A DNA stretch of 34,748 nt, taken from positions 1-34,748 of the forward strand of contig JAHFSY010000045.1 of the NCBI GenBank assembly GCA_023269615.1. Direction: 5' to 3'. Under the pieces are notes generated by a model. That model saw only the letters and a program-made list of their open reading frames with translations. It did not search any database and was not told where the DNA came from. Numbering within the stretch: position 1 is the stretch's first letter; each line of letters opens with the position of its first letter. This document shows positions 16,869 to 24,473 of this stretch, one piece after another. The position numbers were made by a program, and so were the translations under genes. Source of the DNA: Verrucomicrobiota bacterium. GTDB lineage: Bacteria; Verrucomicrobiota; Verrucomicrobiia; JABWAM01.

Positions 16869-17039
16869 CCGTCCTTCATAACCGCCCAAGCCGGCAGACG
16901 TCAACCCACAACTGAACATGGCCACGGCTCCAGGGTGTGCGACAAAAAAAGTTGGTGGCCCGTGATATGGGATGGCAGTGGACTTCCCTCCATCCTCCAA
17001 TCCATAATCAGAACAGAAATCCTCAACATAACCCATCCC

Positions 17040-18185
17040 ATGCAATCACAACCCACAACACCCGCTCAGCCCATCGAACGACACACGCCTTTTTACGACA
17101 TTCACGTGAACCTCGGCGCAAAAATGATCAAGGGCGGCGGCGACTTCATGTTTCCCCTCTCCTACGCCGATGCAAAGGATGAGCATATCAACACCCGCAC
17201 CCATGTCGGCCTGCAGGATCTGTCCACCATGGGCGATGTGGACGTCAAGGGCCCCGATGCCTTGAAGTTGATCAATGCACTCACGGTCAATGATATGCAC
17301 AACCTGGTCCCCGGCCAGGCCCGATACTCGACCATGTGCAACGAGCAGGGCGGCATCATGGACGATATCACGGTGTACAAATTCAACGACGAGCACTACC
17401 TCATCGTCACCAGCTCCAGCACCCGTCAGAAAACCGCCAAATGGATCGCGGAACATGCGAAAGGGAAAAGGGCGTACGTGACCGATACCACCGCGGCCAT
17501 TGCGCTGCCGGTCGTGCAGGGACCTCGCTCGCGTGACTTGATGAAAGCGGCAGTCCAGGGCATCGACTTCGATTCCCTGAAATTTTTCCGGTTTGCCAAG
17601 GGGCGGATTGGCGAGACCGACGTGATGATTTCCCGGTCGGGTTACACGGGCGAGCTCGGCTACGAAATTTTCACGCCCGCCGAGGAAGCCTATCTCGTAT
17701 GGAATCACCTCATGCGCGTCGGCAAGGATTTCAACTTGAAACCCTACGGCGTTGCCGCCATGCACACCATGCGACTGGAAAAGTCGCTCGTCCTTTTTGG
17801 CAATGACGCCAACGAGAACACAACCCCTTTCCATTGCGGCCTGGAGAAGTGGATCAAATTTGACAACCACGAGTTTGTCGGCCGCGAGGCGCTGTTGAAA
17901 ATCAAGGACAAAGGCACACCAGTTCGCTGGACGGGACTCACCCTGGGCGGCGACAAGCCGGCCGCGGTCAAGGACAAGGTCATGAATGGCAACGATGAAG
18001 TCGGCCATGTAACCTACAGCAACATCGGCCACACCGTCGGAGCCACCCTGGCCATGGCCTACATCAAAGCCGAACACACCAAACCGGGAACGCAACTCGA
18101 TGTCATGATCGACGGGGTCAAGACCTCTGCCAGGGTGACTCCGACTCCGTTCTTCGATCCCGAAGGCAAACGGTTGCGGAGCTGA
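17040..18185 (+). CDS. GcvT-like aminomethyltransferase family protein
   Basis: 381 residues. Residues ~15-255 form the folate-binding GCV_T fold. Family landmarks are VGLQDLSTMGDVDVKG, EQGGIMDDITVYKF and SGYTGELGYEIF; a C-terminal GCV_T_C barrel follows (about 290-375). GcvT passes a methylene group from a lipoyl protein to tetrahydrofolate in the glycine cleavage system; relatives act on other methylated amines or sulfur compounds. No gcvH or gcvP is in the window, and several positions differ from classical GcvT, for example LSTMGDV where DVSHMGE is usual. It may therefore be a relative with another substrate. The start is ATG 17040, because the open frame upstream shows no family similarity. 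Confidence 0.8.
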   Translation: MQSQPTTPAQPIERHTPFYDIHVNLGAKMIKGGGDFMFPLSYADAKDEHINTRTHVGLQDLSTMGDVDVKGPDALKLINALTVNDMHNLVPGQARYSTMCNEQGGIMDDITVYKFNDEHYLIVTSSSTRQKTAKWIAEHAKGKRAYVTDTTAAIALPVVQGPRSRDLMKAAVQGIDFDSLKFFRFAKGRIGETDVMISRSGYTGELGYEIFTPAEEAYLVWNHLMRVGKDFNLKPYGVAAMHTMRLEKSLVLFGNDANENTTPFHCGLEKWIKFDNHEFVGREALLKIKDKGTPVRWTGLTLGGDKPAAVKDKVMNGNDEVGHVTYSNIGHTVGATLAMAYIKAEHTKPGTQLDVMIDGVKTSARVTPTPFFDPEGKRLRS

Positions 18186-18218
18186 AGAGGACATCCCCGT
18201 GCAGCCCCTTGGTCCCGT

Positions 18219-18238
18219 GGACGCGACGGAGCGCGTCC
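18219..18238. repeat. Hairpin between two converging genes
   Basis: GGACGCG (18219-18225) and CGCGTCC (18232-18238) form a perfect seven-pair stem with a six-base loop. It lies between the ends of the GcvT-like gene and the first TIM-barrel gene. It could act as a two-way terminator, but no T-run follows on either strand. Confidence 0.5.
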
Positions 18239-18261
18239 CCCCGTTACGGAATTTTGATGGG

Positions 18262-19959
18262 TCACCTGACTGCGGCTTCCAGGCTGACGATGGTCACGGT
18301 TTCCCTCGACTGGTCTGCGAAGTGGTTCTTGGGGGCACCGTTCATGACGACGATCTCGTTCCATCCCTCGCGGATGCCCGACAACGGGAAGCTGAAGTTC
18401 AGGCCCACTTGTTCCGGGATGTGATGCGTCATGGTCGCCACGGGGAAAAGCATCCGTTCGTCCAGGGTCGATCTGAAGTTCGGCCAGCAGCCATTGAGAT
18501 AAACGCCGACCGGCGGCAGCTTGTCCTGCTTTCGCACGACGATCTGGATCACAAACTCCAGCTTGTCGTTGCTTTCAGCGCACATGGGCAGCCGGCATGC
18601 GCGTCGCTCACCGGGGCCCAACGCGGTTGGGAACGGGGCAATGCTTTCGAACAGCACGTGCGCGTAATATCCTGTTTGCGACGAGAAGGTGTAGAGCTTG
18701 GGTTTGCCCCTGAGGAATTTCAGGTCATCGAGTCCGCGCAGGGCCGTATACTCGGCCTGGTAGGGCTCCTCCGGCCATGGCCAGTGTCCTGACTGTTCGG
18801 AGCACGCGAAGTTGTAAGTCTCGATCCCATCCACGCCCAGCACGAGCTTGCCGGCCGCGTTTCCCCGCAGAATGGGCGGACATGCGGGCGAGAGCCGATA
18901 GTTAACGGCCAGCGGATTCCCCAAATTGGGATTGCCTTTCTTCTGGTGCGGCAGCCAGCCGAGGAGAAAGTTTGGAGAAAACTCGATCACGCCGTAAACC
19001 GCCACGTCAGGACCCACCTCGCGGCTCACTTCATCGCAGGGAATGTCCCAGCTTGTCTGCCAGCAGTTCGTTGGCGACACGAAATCAATGATTCCCAGGC
19101 GTGCCATTTCACGCAGATCAACGCCGATGCTCCGCATCTGGTCCAGCGTGCCGAAATATTTCACGCCCAGCGTGCAGGGCTTGCCCGACTTCTTTGCGCG
19201 TTGCACGGTCAGCCGTCGGATTTCGGCGTGCCACCGGGTGATCATGTCCGTCGTGCCCGCAGCGGCATCCGGCTCGCAGCACAGGGGCCATCGAGACCAA
19301 TCCAGCTCCAGCCCTTCAAAGTCGTAGTTTTCGACGACGTCGCGAAGGATCGCCATCATGTGGTCACGCACTTCGGGTTTGGCGTAGTTGAATCCCCGCC
19401 AGGTTTCTTCCAGTGGCGCGGTTGGGTTGTGGCTCACCCCTCGCAGCCGCATCTCCGGATTCTTGAACAGGGGCGGGTGCATGTAGTAACCCTCCTGAAA
19501 TTTGGGGTTGCCGTGCATGTCGTTCATGCGGACGCTTGCCCAGGGGCTGATCTTCCATTTTCGACAGGCCTTGGCCGTCTCCGCCAGCCAGTCTACTCCC
19601 GCCTCCACAAGGTCAACATAGCCATCAAGGCGGTGCGTTGAGTCCACGAGATACGTCTCGATCTGCTCCGGCGTCATGTCCCAGCCGAGGACGGCGCCAA
19701 GAAAGAACGACCGGTCGCCCCGGCGGTATTTGTCGAGGATCGTGGGAACTGTCTTGCTCGGATAGTAGGCGATCCGGTCCGCCGCATGAATGGCGAGCGT
19801 ATCCACGCCGTTGGCGGCCAGGACACCCACGCAGCGGTGGATTTCCGCGGCGGTGAGGGGTTGGCCAGGCGGCCGGTGCAACGCGCTCTGCGGCGGATAC
19901 CGGGTCATCCACGTTTCACCATCGGCGTTGTAGATGTTGCGGTGGCCGGCGGGTTTCAT
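18262..19959 (-). CDS. Unrecognised TIM-barrel protein, probable glycoside-hydrolase-like
   Basis: 565 residues from ATG 19959, with GAGG ten bases upstream. I do not recognise a named family. The first ~400 residues read like a (beta/alpha)8 barrel of the GH-like groups. ISPWASVRMND (137-147) and especially FEGLELDWSRWP (214-225) resemble strand-end motifs where acidic residues serve catalysis. DFVSPTNCWQ fits a later strand. The last ~130 residues look beta-rich and could be a carbohydrate-binding or accessory sandwich. There is no signal peptide, so it should be cytoplasmic. It is the last gene of a run with a xylulokinase-like gene, 16 bases after the preceding gene. A role in processing an imported sugar is inference. 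Confidence 0.7.
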   Translation of the reverse strand: MKPAGHRNIYNADGETWMTRYPPQSALHRPPGQPLTAAEIHRCVGVLAANGVDTLAIHAADRIAYYPSKTVPTILDKYRRGDRSFFLGAVLGWDMTPEQIETYLVDSTHRLDGYVDLVEAGVDWLAETAKACRKWKISPWASVRMNDMHGNPKFQEGYYMHPPLFKNPEMRLRGVSHNPTAPLEETWRGFNYAKPEVRDHMMAILRDVVENYDFEGLELDWSRWPLCCEPDAAAGTTDMITRWHAEIRRLTVQRAKKSGKPCTLGVKYFGTLDQMRSIGVDLREMARLGIIDFVSPTNCWQTSWDIPCDEVSREVGPDVAVYGVIEFSPNFLLGWLPHQKKGNPNLGNPLAVNYRLSPACPPILRGNAAGKLVLGVDGIETYNFACSEQSGHWPWPEEPYQAEYTALRGLDDLKFLRGKPKLYTFSSQTGYYAHVLFESIAPFPTALGPGERRACRLPMCAESNDKLEFVIQIVVRKQDKLPPVGVYLNGCWPNFRSTLDERMLFPVATMTHHIPEQVGLNFSFPLSGIREGWNEIVVMNGAPKNHFADQSRETVTIVSLEAAVR

Positions 19960-19975
19960 GTGTTTGAAACCTCGT

Positions 19976-21394
19976 CTAAAAGAAACTCTGCGTGTGCCTC
20001 TCCAGATAATGTGAGGCGTACACGCTTTTGCCAAGCCAGTTCCAGAATCGGAACCCCGTGAAATTCTCACCCTTCGCCGCGACCCCGATGCCGAGCTTCA
20101 CCGCCATCGATCCCGCCTCTTTCTTCATGGCATCGGTCAGCGTTCCCGCGTCCCAGTGCGCAAAGATCTCAGCAAAACGTTCGCCTTCATTCTCCGACCC
20201 GAGTACCTGGCCCATCGTCTTTCTCCCGAACTCCCGCATCGTGTCTTCGGGGTAATGGATGAAATGCGAGAACGCCAGGTAGTTGAGCGCCGCGGGGATG
20301 TGCCTTGAGGTGAGCTCGCCATGAATGGACACCCCCTCGAGGCCCGATCGGTGGGCGCGCAAACATCCTTCCTTGATTGCGCTCACCACCTGGTCATACC
20401 GACGCTCGCGAAACGACTGGCTGCCCTGGTGGAGAAAGCCGACTGTTCGCTTGCCCGGCGGACGGACGCCTTCGGGCCAGGACGGGTTGTCAAACACCTC
20501 CTTCGGCGCTCCATGGTCCAGATACGCGGTCAGGGGAAGCGGTTGCTCCCTCACCATCCAGGTCAACGTCCACTGCCCAATGGCTTCCTGTGGCATTCTC
20601 TTGATCAGTGCGGGCTCCTGGCATCCCATGTGCACGATGTCGCCCAGCTTCGCCCTCGGGCCGTCGCCGGGCAGAAAGCCCGAGTACGCCGCCCAGGTCA
20701 CGAGCTTTTTGGTCAGCAGCGGCTCAATGGATTTCAACGCCGTGTCGTAGCTAAGCCCCTGCATTCGGAAAAAATCCGGGTCGGACGCAGGCCAGTTTTT
20801 TTTGTGCTCCTTGCACCGCTCGCAGTGGCACACCATGAGATCGCCGTTTTCGATGTTCGCCCCCCCGATTTCAAACTCCCGGAACAGCCATTGCATTCCT
20901 TCCGCCAGCCATTCCTTGAACAGCGGGTGAAGGGGGCACGCGAAGCGTGACTCAAACCCCCCGGATACGTGGACCTCCTTGGAGCCATCTGCTCGGGTCA
21001 TCCGCACTTCGGGGTTCTCCTTCATGAACGTCTCAATATTGTACTTGTGGTCGCCCTCGTAATACACGCCACCGTACCCCGTGGTCCCGACGCCTGGCAT
21101 CATGGCGACGCCCTTCGACGCCGCATAATCCGCCACGCGCTTGGCGTATTCCACCCCGCCGTGGGAATCACGCAGGAACCCCCAGATCAAGACGCCCTTC
21201 ACGCCAAGGCCCGCCGCGAGATCGGTGAGCTGGCGATAGTCGGAGAGAAATGTCTCCGGCCGCTTCAGATACATGTTCTGGCAGCGCTCGTTCTGGATGC
21301 CCGGATCGTCAAGAACCCAGTTGGTGCTGTGGTCCCACGTCCAGAAATAAGACGAGGGCAACGCGGGCTTCGGGCGGTCAAGTTTCCAGATCAT
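19976..21394 (-). CDS. Unrecognised TIM-barrel-like protein with a CxCxxC motif
   Basis: 472 residues. No named family is recognised. The N-terminal ~330 residues alternate predicted strands and helices like a glycoside-hydrolase barrel (GVKGVLIWGFLRDSHGG, KGVAMMPGVGTTGYGGVYYE). IENGDLMVCHCERCKEH (181-197) joins a possible acidic catalytic residue to a Cys189-Cys191-Cys194 cluster. Such a cluster could hold a structural metal and is also seen in some GH20-like and DUF4838-like proteins. Later text (EGVSIHGELTSRHIP) suggests another strand-end Glu. There is no signal peptide. The start overlaps the sugar kinase stop by four bases (ATGA), so the two are translationally coupled. Confidence 0.7.
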   Translation of the reverse strand: MIWKLDRPKPALPSSYFWTWDHSTNWVLDDPGIQNERCQNMYLKRPETFLSDYRQLTDLAAGLGVKGVLIWGFLRDSHGGVEYAKRVADYAASKGVAMMPGVGTTGYGGVYYEGDHKYNIETFMKENPEVRMTRADGSKEVHVSGGFESRFACPLHPLFKEWLAEGMQWLFREFEIGGANIENGDLMVCHCERCKEHKKNWPASDPDFFRMQGLSYDTALKSIEPLLTKKLVTWAAYSGFLPGDGPRAKLGDIVHMGCQEPALIKRMPQEAIGQWTLTWMVREQPLPLTAYLDHGAPKEVFDNPSWPEGVRPPGKRTVGFLHQGSQSFRERRYDQVVSAIKEGCLRAHRSGLEGVSIHGELTSRHIPAALNYLAFSHFIHYPEDTMREFGRKTMGQVLGSENEGERFAEIFAHWDAGTLTDAMKKEAGSMAVKLGIGVAAKGENFTGFRFWNWLGKSVYASHYLERHTQSFF

Positions 21395-22923
21395 GTTCTT
21401 GATAGTTTGAGTTTTCGATGGAGATGAAACATTTCACCCATGTCGTTTGCGGCGCGATCCTGCAATGCCTGCAGCGCCATGTAAAGGCGGGTGTTTTTTG
21501 AGCGGGGCGATGCGGCGGTCCTGGGATCGGTCTTCACGCAGTGGTCGGTGAGGTCCGAAATTTTTGTGCGGTTGCCACGCTCGTTTTCATGGCACCACCA
21601 TGCCTGCAGCGCGGCGCCGTACGCCGCGCCCTCGGAGGTTTTCATCCCGATCACTTCGCAGCCGAAGACATCGGCCATGATCTGGCGCCACACGGGGCTG
21701 TTCGCGCCGCCGCCCGTGATTCGGATTTGCGTGGGCCGGATCCCCAATGTGCGCAGGCGTTTGAGGCCGTAATTCATTCCGAGCGTGACGCCCTCCATCG
21801 CGGCACGGGCGAAAATCGCGGGATTGAATGTGCGCTGATTCGCCCCGAAAAACACGCCGGTTCCATCAGGCACGTTCGGCGTGCGCTCGCCGTCGAGATA
21901 CGGAATCAGCAGGAGACCGCCGCTTCCGACCGGGGTCGCGGCGGCTTGCTTCGAGAATTGTTCGTGCGTCCAGCCAAAACAGTTGCGGAGCATCTCGGTG
22001 GCGACCGTCACATTCATCGTGCAGAGCAACGGCATCCACGCGCCGGTGCTGTCGCAGAACGCGGCGATCCCGCCCTCGGGATCCACGATCGGCTTGGCAG
22101 ACCATGCGTAGATCGTTCCGGATGTCCCGAAGCTCGCCGTCACCATTCCGGCTCGCGTGTTGCCGGTGCCGATTGCGCCCATCATGTTGTCGCCGCCGCC
22201 AGCTGAGACAAGCACGCTCGTGGAAAGCCCCAGCGCGCGCGCGGCTTCCGAGGAGAGATTTCCGGCGGGTTGATCGGAGGGCCGGACCTCCGGGAGTTTC
22301 GACACGAGTTCCGCTCCAATGCTCCGGATCACTTCCGCCTGCCAGCGACGCTTCACCACGTCAAAGAGCGCGGTGCCGCTGGCATCGCCGAATTCCATCG
22401 CGCGGTTTCCCGTGAGGCGAAAATTGAGGTAGTCGTGCGGAAGGAGGACGGTGGCGAGCCGTTTGTAATTGGACGGTTCCCTCTGCTTGAGCCAGAGAAT
22501 TTTCGATGCGGTGAATCCGGCGGGGATTCCGTTTCCGATCAGGCGGATCACGCGCTTCAATCCTCCCAGTCTCCGGATCATGAAGTCGCACTGTTCTGTC
22601 GTCGCCGTGTCACACCACAGCTTGGCGGGGCGGATCACGTTTCCCTTCGCATCGAGCGGAACGAATCCATGCTGCTGTCCGGAAACCCCGATCCCAAGCA
22701 CGCTGGATGGAGAAATTCGCGCGTTGCGAATTGCGCCACGCACCGAGGTCGCAACGGCGTCCCACCACACGCGCGGGTGCTGTTCCTTGTGGCCGGGAGG
22801 AAGTCCTGCGATGAGGCCGTGGGCCTTTGTAGCACCGCCAATGACTTTGCCGTTGCCGGCCTGGAGGACGATGGCCTTGGTGCTCTGGGTTCCGCTGTCA
22901 ATTCCGATGAAACAGGAAGGCAT
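21391..22923 (-). CDS. xylB: FGGY-family carbohydrate kinase, probable xylulokinase
   Basis: 510 residues. The N-terminal phosphate-binding loop is GIDSGTQSTKAIV (7-19). The sugar-site motif is GVSGQQHGFVPLD (79-91), close to XylB. LPHDYLNFRLTGN (161-173) and SAGGGDNMMGAIG (240-252), with probable catalytic base Asp245, follow, then SFGTSGTIYAWS for ATP. Xylulokinase phosphorylates D-xylulose for the pentose phosphate pathway; related FGGY kinases take other pentuloses or polyols, so the substrate is only probable. Its start is abutted by an A/T-rich repeat with no Shine-Dalgarno site. It heads a three-gene operon with two TIM-barrel-like proteins. No isomerase or transporter is in the window. 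Confidence 0.88.
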   Translation of the reverse strand: MPSCFIGIDSGTQSTKAIVLQAGNGKVIGGATKAHGLIAGLPPGHKEQHPRVWWDAVATSVRGAIRNARISPSSVLGIGVSGQQHGFVPLDAKGNVIRPAKLWCDTATTEQCDFMIRRLGGLKRVIRLIGNGIPAGFTASKILWLKQREPSNYKRLATVLLPHDYLNFRLTGNRAMEFGDASGTALFDVVKRRWQAEVIRSIGAELVSKLPEVRPSDQPAGNLSSEAARALGLSTSVLVSAGGGDNMMGAIGTGNTRAGMVTASFGTSGTIYAWSAKPIVDPEGGIAAFCDSTGAWMPLLCTMNVTVATEMLRNCFGWTHEQFSKQAAATPVGSGGLLLIPYLDGERTPNVPDGTGVFFGANQRTFNPAIFARAAMEGVTLGMNYGLKRLRTLGIRPTQIRITGGGANSPVWRQIMADVFGCEVIGMKTSEGAAYGAALQAWWCHENERGNRTKISDLTDHCVKTDPRTAASPRSKNTRLYMALQALQDRAANDMGEMFHLHRKLKLSRT

Positions 22924-22930
22924 GGGATGC

Positions 22931-23012
22931 AGTTGAAAGTTAAAAGTTAAAAATTAGAAGTTAAAAATCAGCGTATTGAAGGCTGAAAGCCAAAAGCTGA
23001 GAGCTGACCGCT
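22931..23012. repeat. A/T-rich AGTTAAAA repeat followed by a GCTGA-unit repeat
   Basis: 22931-22970 holds four imperfect copies of AGTTAAAA-type units. 22981-23012 holds GCTGAAAGC/AGCTGAGAGC units; its part at 22995-23012 matches the repeat near 12022-12039 on the other strand at 16 of 18 positions. The block fills the gap between the divergent xylB and membrane protein genes, so any promoter for either gene must lie in or next to it. Confidence 0.65.
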
Positions 23013-23059
23013 TTTAAAAACAATGTTGCTGAATCATGATGGGCTGGCACACTGGCGGG

Positions 23060-23611
23060 ATGAACGTGATTTTTCTTGGGCTGGTGATCTGGAACATCCT
23101 GTTCCTGGCCGCCACGGTGCTTACCGGAATGGCTGGGAGATCCTGGCATGTCTGGCATTGGTCGCTCGGCGTCATCACGGGAATCTTCACCTGCTTCACC
23201 CACAGCCTCGTCTTCATCCAGCTCATCGGCTCGGGCAAGGGGATCAAGGAGGCCGTGGACGCGTACTCTCTGCCGGACGATCCCGAGACGGGTTACGTGC
23301 GACGCACGAAAAAATTCAAGGGCCGCGCCTTTCCATACGCGATGTTTGTGCCGATGATCACCATCGCCGCCGCGTGGCTGGGAGCATGGCACGACACCAA
23401 CTCATTCGCCGCCCCCCAATGGCGCCCCACGTCGCATCAATGGCACATGTGGGTGGCGTGGGTCGCCATCGTCACCAATCTCTACGCATTCTGGAAAGAG
23501 TACCAGGTCATCGCCGAAAACACGCGGATGATCCGTGAGATCAACGATCTCATCCAGCAGAAAGGCACGAAGGACGGCGTGGCCGCGGAAAAGTCGGGGA
23601 TTCAAGCCTGA
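23060..23611 (+). CDS. Small histidine-rich four-helix membrane protein, function unknown
   Basis: 183 residues from ATG 23060; ATG 23036 would add eight. I do not recognise a family. Four hydrophobic segments (about 3-23, 35-57, 92-110 and 128-146) alternate with short loops and a charged central loop (58-90). Histidines cluster at membrane edges: WHVWHW (His30, His33), FTHSLVF (His48), AWHDTN (His111) and SHQWHMW (His126, His129). This spacing would suit haem or metal ligands, which is inference only. The C-terminal tail (147-183) is charged and helical. It is followed by truB after a repeat; whether the two are cotranscribed is unclear. Confidence 0.7.
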   Translation: MNVIFLGLVIWNILFLAATVLTGMAGRSWHVWHWSLGVITGIFTCFTHSLVFIQLIGSGKGIKEAVDAYSLPDDPETGYVRRTKKFKGRAFPYAMFVPMITIAAAWLGAWHDTNSFAAPQWRPTSHQWHMWVAWVAIVTNLYAFWKEYQVIAENTRMIREINDLIQQKGTKDGVAAEKSGIQA

Positions 23612-23621
23612 TTCCGGCGAG

Positions 23622-23657
23622 CGGATTTTTTGACAGAATTTACAGAATTCCAGAATC
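23622..23657. repeat. Dispersed GGATTTTTTGACAG repeat, copy 1
   Basis: The unit starts CGGATTTTTTGACAG and continues with AATTTACAG and a further AATTCCAG. Two further copies, with GGATT in place of GAATT, lie at 24404-24441 and 25324-25361. It occupies most of the 61 bases between the membrane protein gene and truB. Confidence 0.75.
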
Positions 23658-23672
23658 ATTTTATTTTCCCTC

Positions 23673-24377
23673 ATGCAAACTGATCCCACGGGCATTCTCC
23701 TTGTTGACAAGCCAAAGGGCCCAACCTCCCACGACATTGTGGACGTGGTGCGGCGTCATTTCGGGATCCGCAGCACAGGGCATTGCGGCACGCTCGACCC
23801 GATGGCAACGGGATTGCTCGTGCTGCTGCTCGGCAAGGCCACCAAGCTGAGCGAGCGGCTGATGGGCGAGGACAAGGAGTATGAAGGCACGCTCACGCTC
23901 GGCGTCTCGACTGATTCGCAGGATGCGGAAGGCGTGAAGCTCGCTGAGAAACCGGTGCCCCCGTTGACCGACGACGAGATTCGCGCGGCGTTTGAAAGTT
24001 TCAAGGGCGATCTTTTGCAGACACCACCCATGGTTTCGGCAAAAAAGATCGCGGGCATCCCGCTCTACAAGCTGGCGCGCAAGGGAAAGGTGGTCGAGCG
24101 CAAGCCGCGGCTCGTGCATATTTACCGCCTCGATATCCTCCGTATTGCGTTGCCCGAGGTGGATTTTCGTCTGCTCTGCACCAAGGGAACTTACGTCCGC
24201 ACAATCTGCCATGAGCTCGGAGAAAAGCTGGGGTGCGGCGGCCATCTCTCACGTTTGCGTCGCACGGCGAGTGGAAAATTCCGCGTCGAAAATGCGCACA
24301 CGCTGGAGGCGATTCAGAAATGGGGAAGGCAGGACCTGGAGCGCCAGATGATCCATCCGCTCGATGCCCGATTTTGA
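23673..24377 (+). CDS. truB: tRNA pseudouridine(55) synthase
   Basis: 234 residues, on the short side for TruB. It makes pseudouridine 55 in the T-loop of tRNAs. GILLVDKPKGPTSHDIVDVV opens the fold, and STGHCGTLDPMATGLLVLL carries the catalytic Asp42. KEYEGTLTLGVSTDSQDAEG and the RNA-contacting CTKGTYVRTICHELG follow. The C-terminal PUA domain of longer TruB proteins is reduced to a short tail. Neither infB/rbfA nor ribF, its frequent neighbours, is in the window. No Shine-Dalgarno site is seen before ATG 23673. Confidence 0.95.
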   Translation: MQTDPTGILLVDKPKGPTSHDIVDVVRRHFGIRSTGHCGTLDPMATGLLVLLLGKATKLSERLMGEDKEYEGTLTLGVSTDSQDAEGVKLAEKPVPPLTDDEIRAAFESFKGDLLQTPPMVSAKKIAGIPLYKLARKGKVVERKPRLVHIYRLDILRIALPEVDFRLLCTKGTYVRTICHELGEKLGCGGHLSRLRRTASGKFRVENAHTLEAIQKWGRQDLERQMIHPLDARF

Positions 24378-24403
24378 GAGATGCGGAGCCGCCCCTGGTC
24401 CCC

Positions 24404-24441
24404 CGGATTTTTTGACAGGATTAACTGGATTTACAGGATTT
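24404..24441. repeat. Dispersed GGATTTTTTGACAG repeat, copy 2
   Basis: The unit reads CGGATTTTTTGACAGGATT, then AACTGGATTTACAGGATTT. It sits just past truB and before the perfect hairpin at 24445-24467. Confidence 0.78.
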
Positions 24442-24444
24442 GAT

Positions 24445-24467
24445 CACGCAGCGCGTCGCGCTGCGTG
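24445..24467. repeat. Perfect GC-rich hairpin between converging genes
   Basis: CACGCAGCGCG (24445-24455) and CGCGCTGCGTG (24457-24467) are exact reverse complements around one base; the real loop must be a few bases wider. It lies between the ends of truB and the CbiX gene. There is no T-run on either side. Confidence 0.65.
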
Positions 24468-24473
24468 AGCCGA

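Noticed and set aside
17046..18194. A 382-codon frame opposite the GcvT-like gene
   Set aside because: Shadow of a conserved gene, with no recognisable domain.
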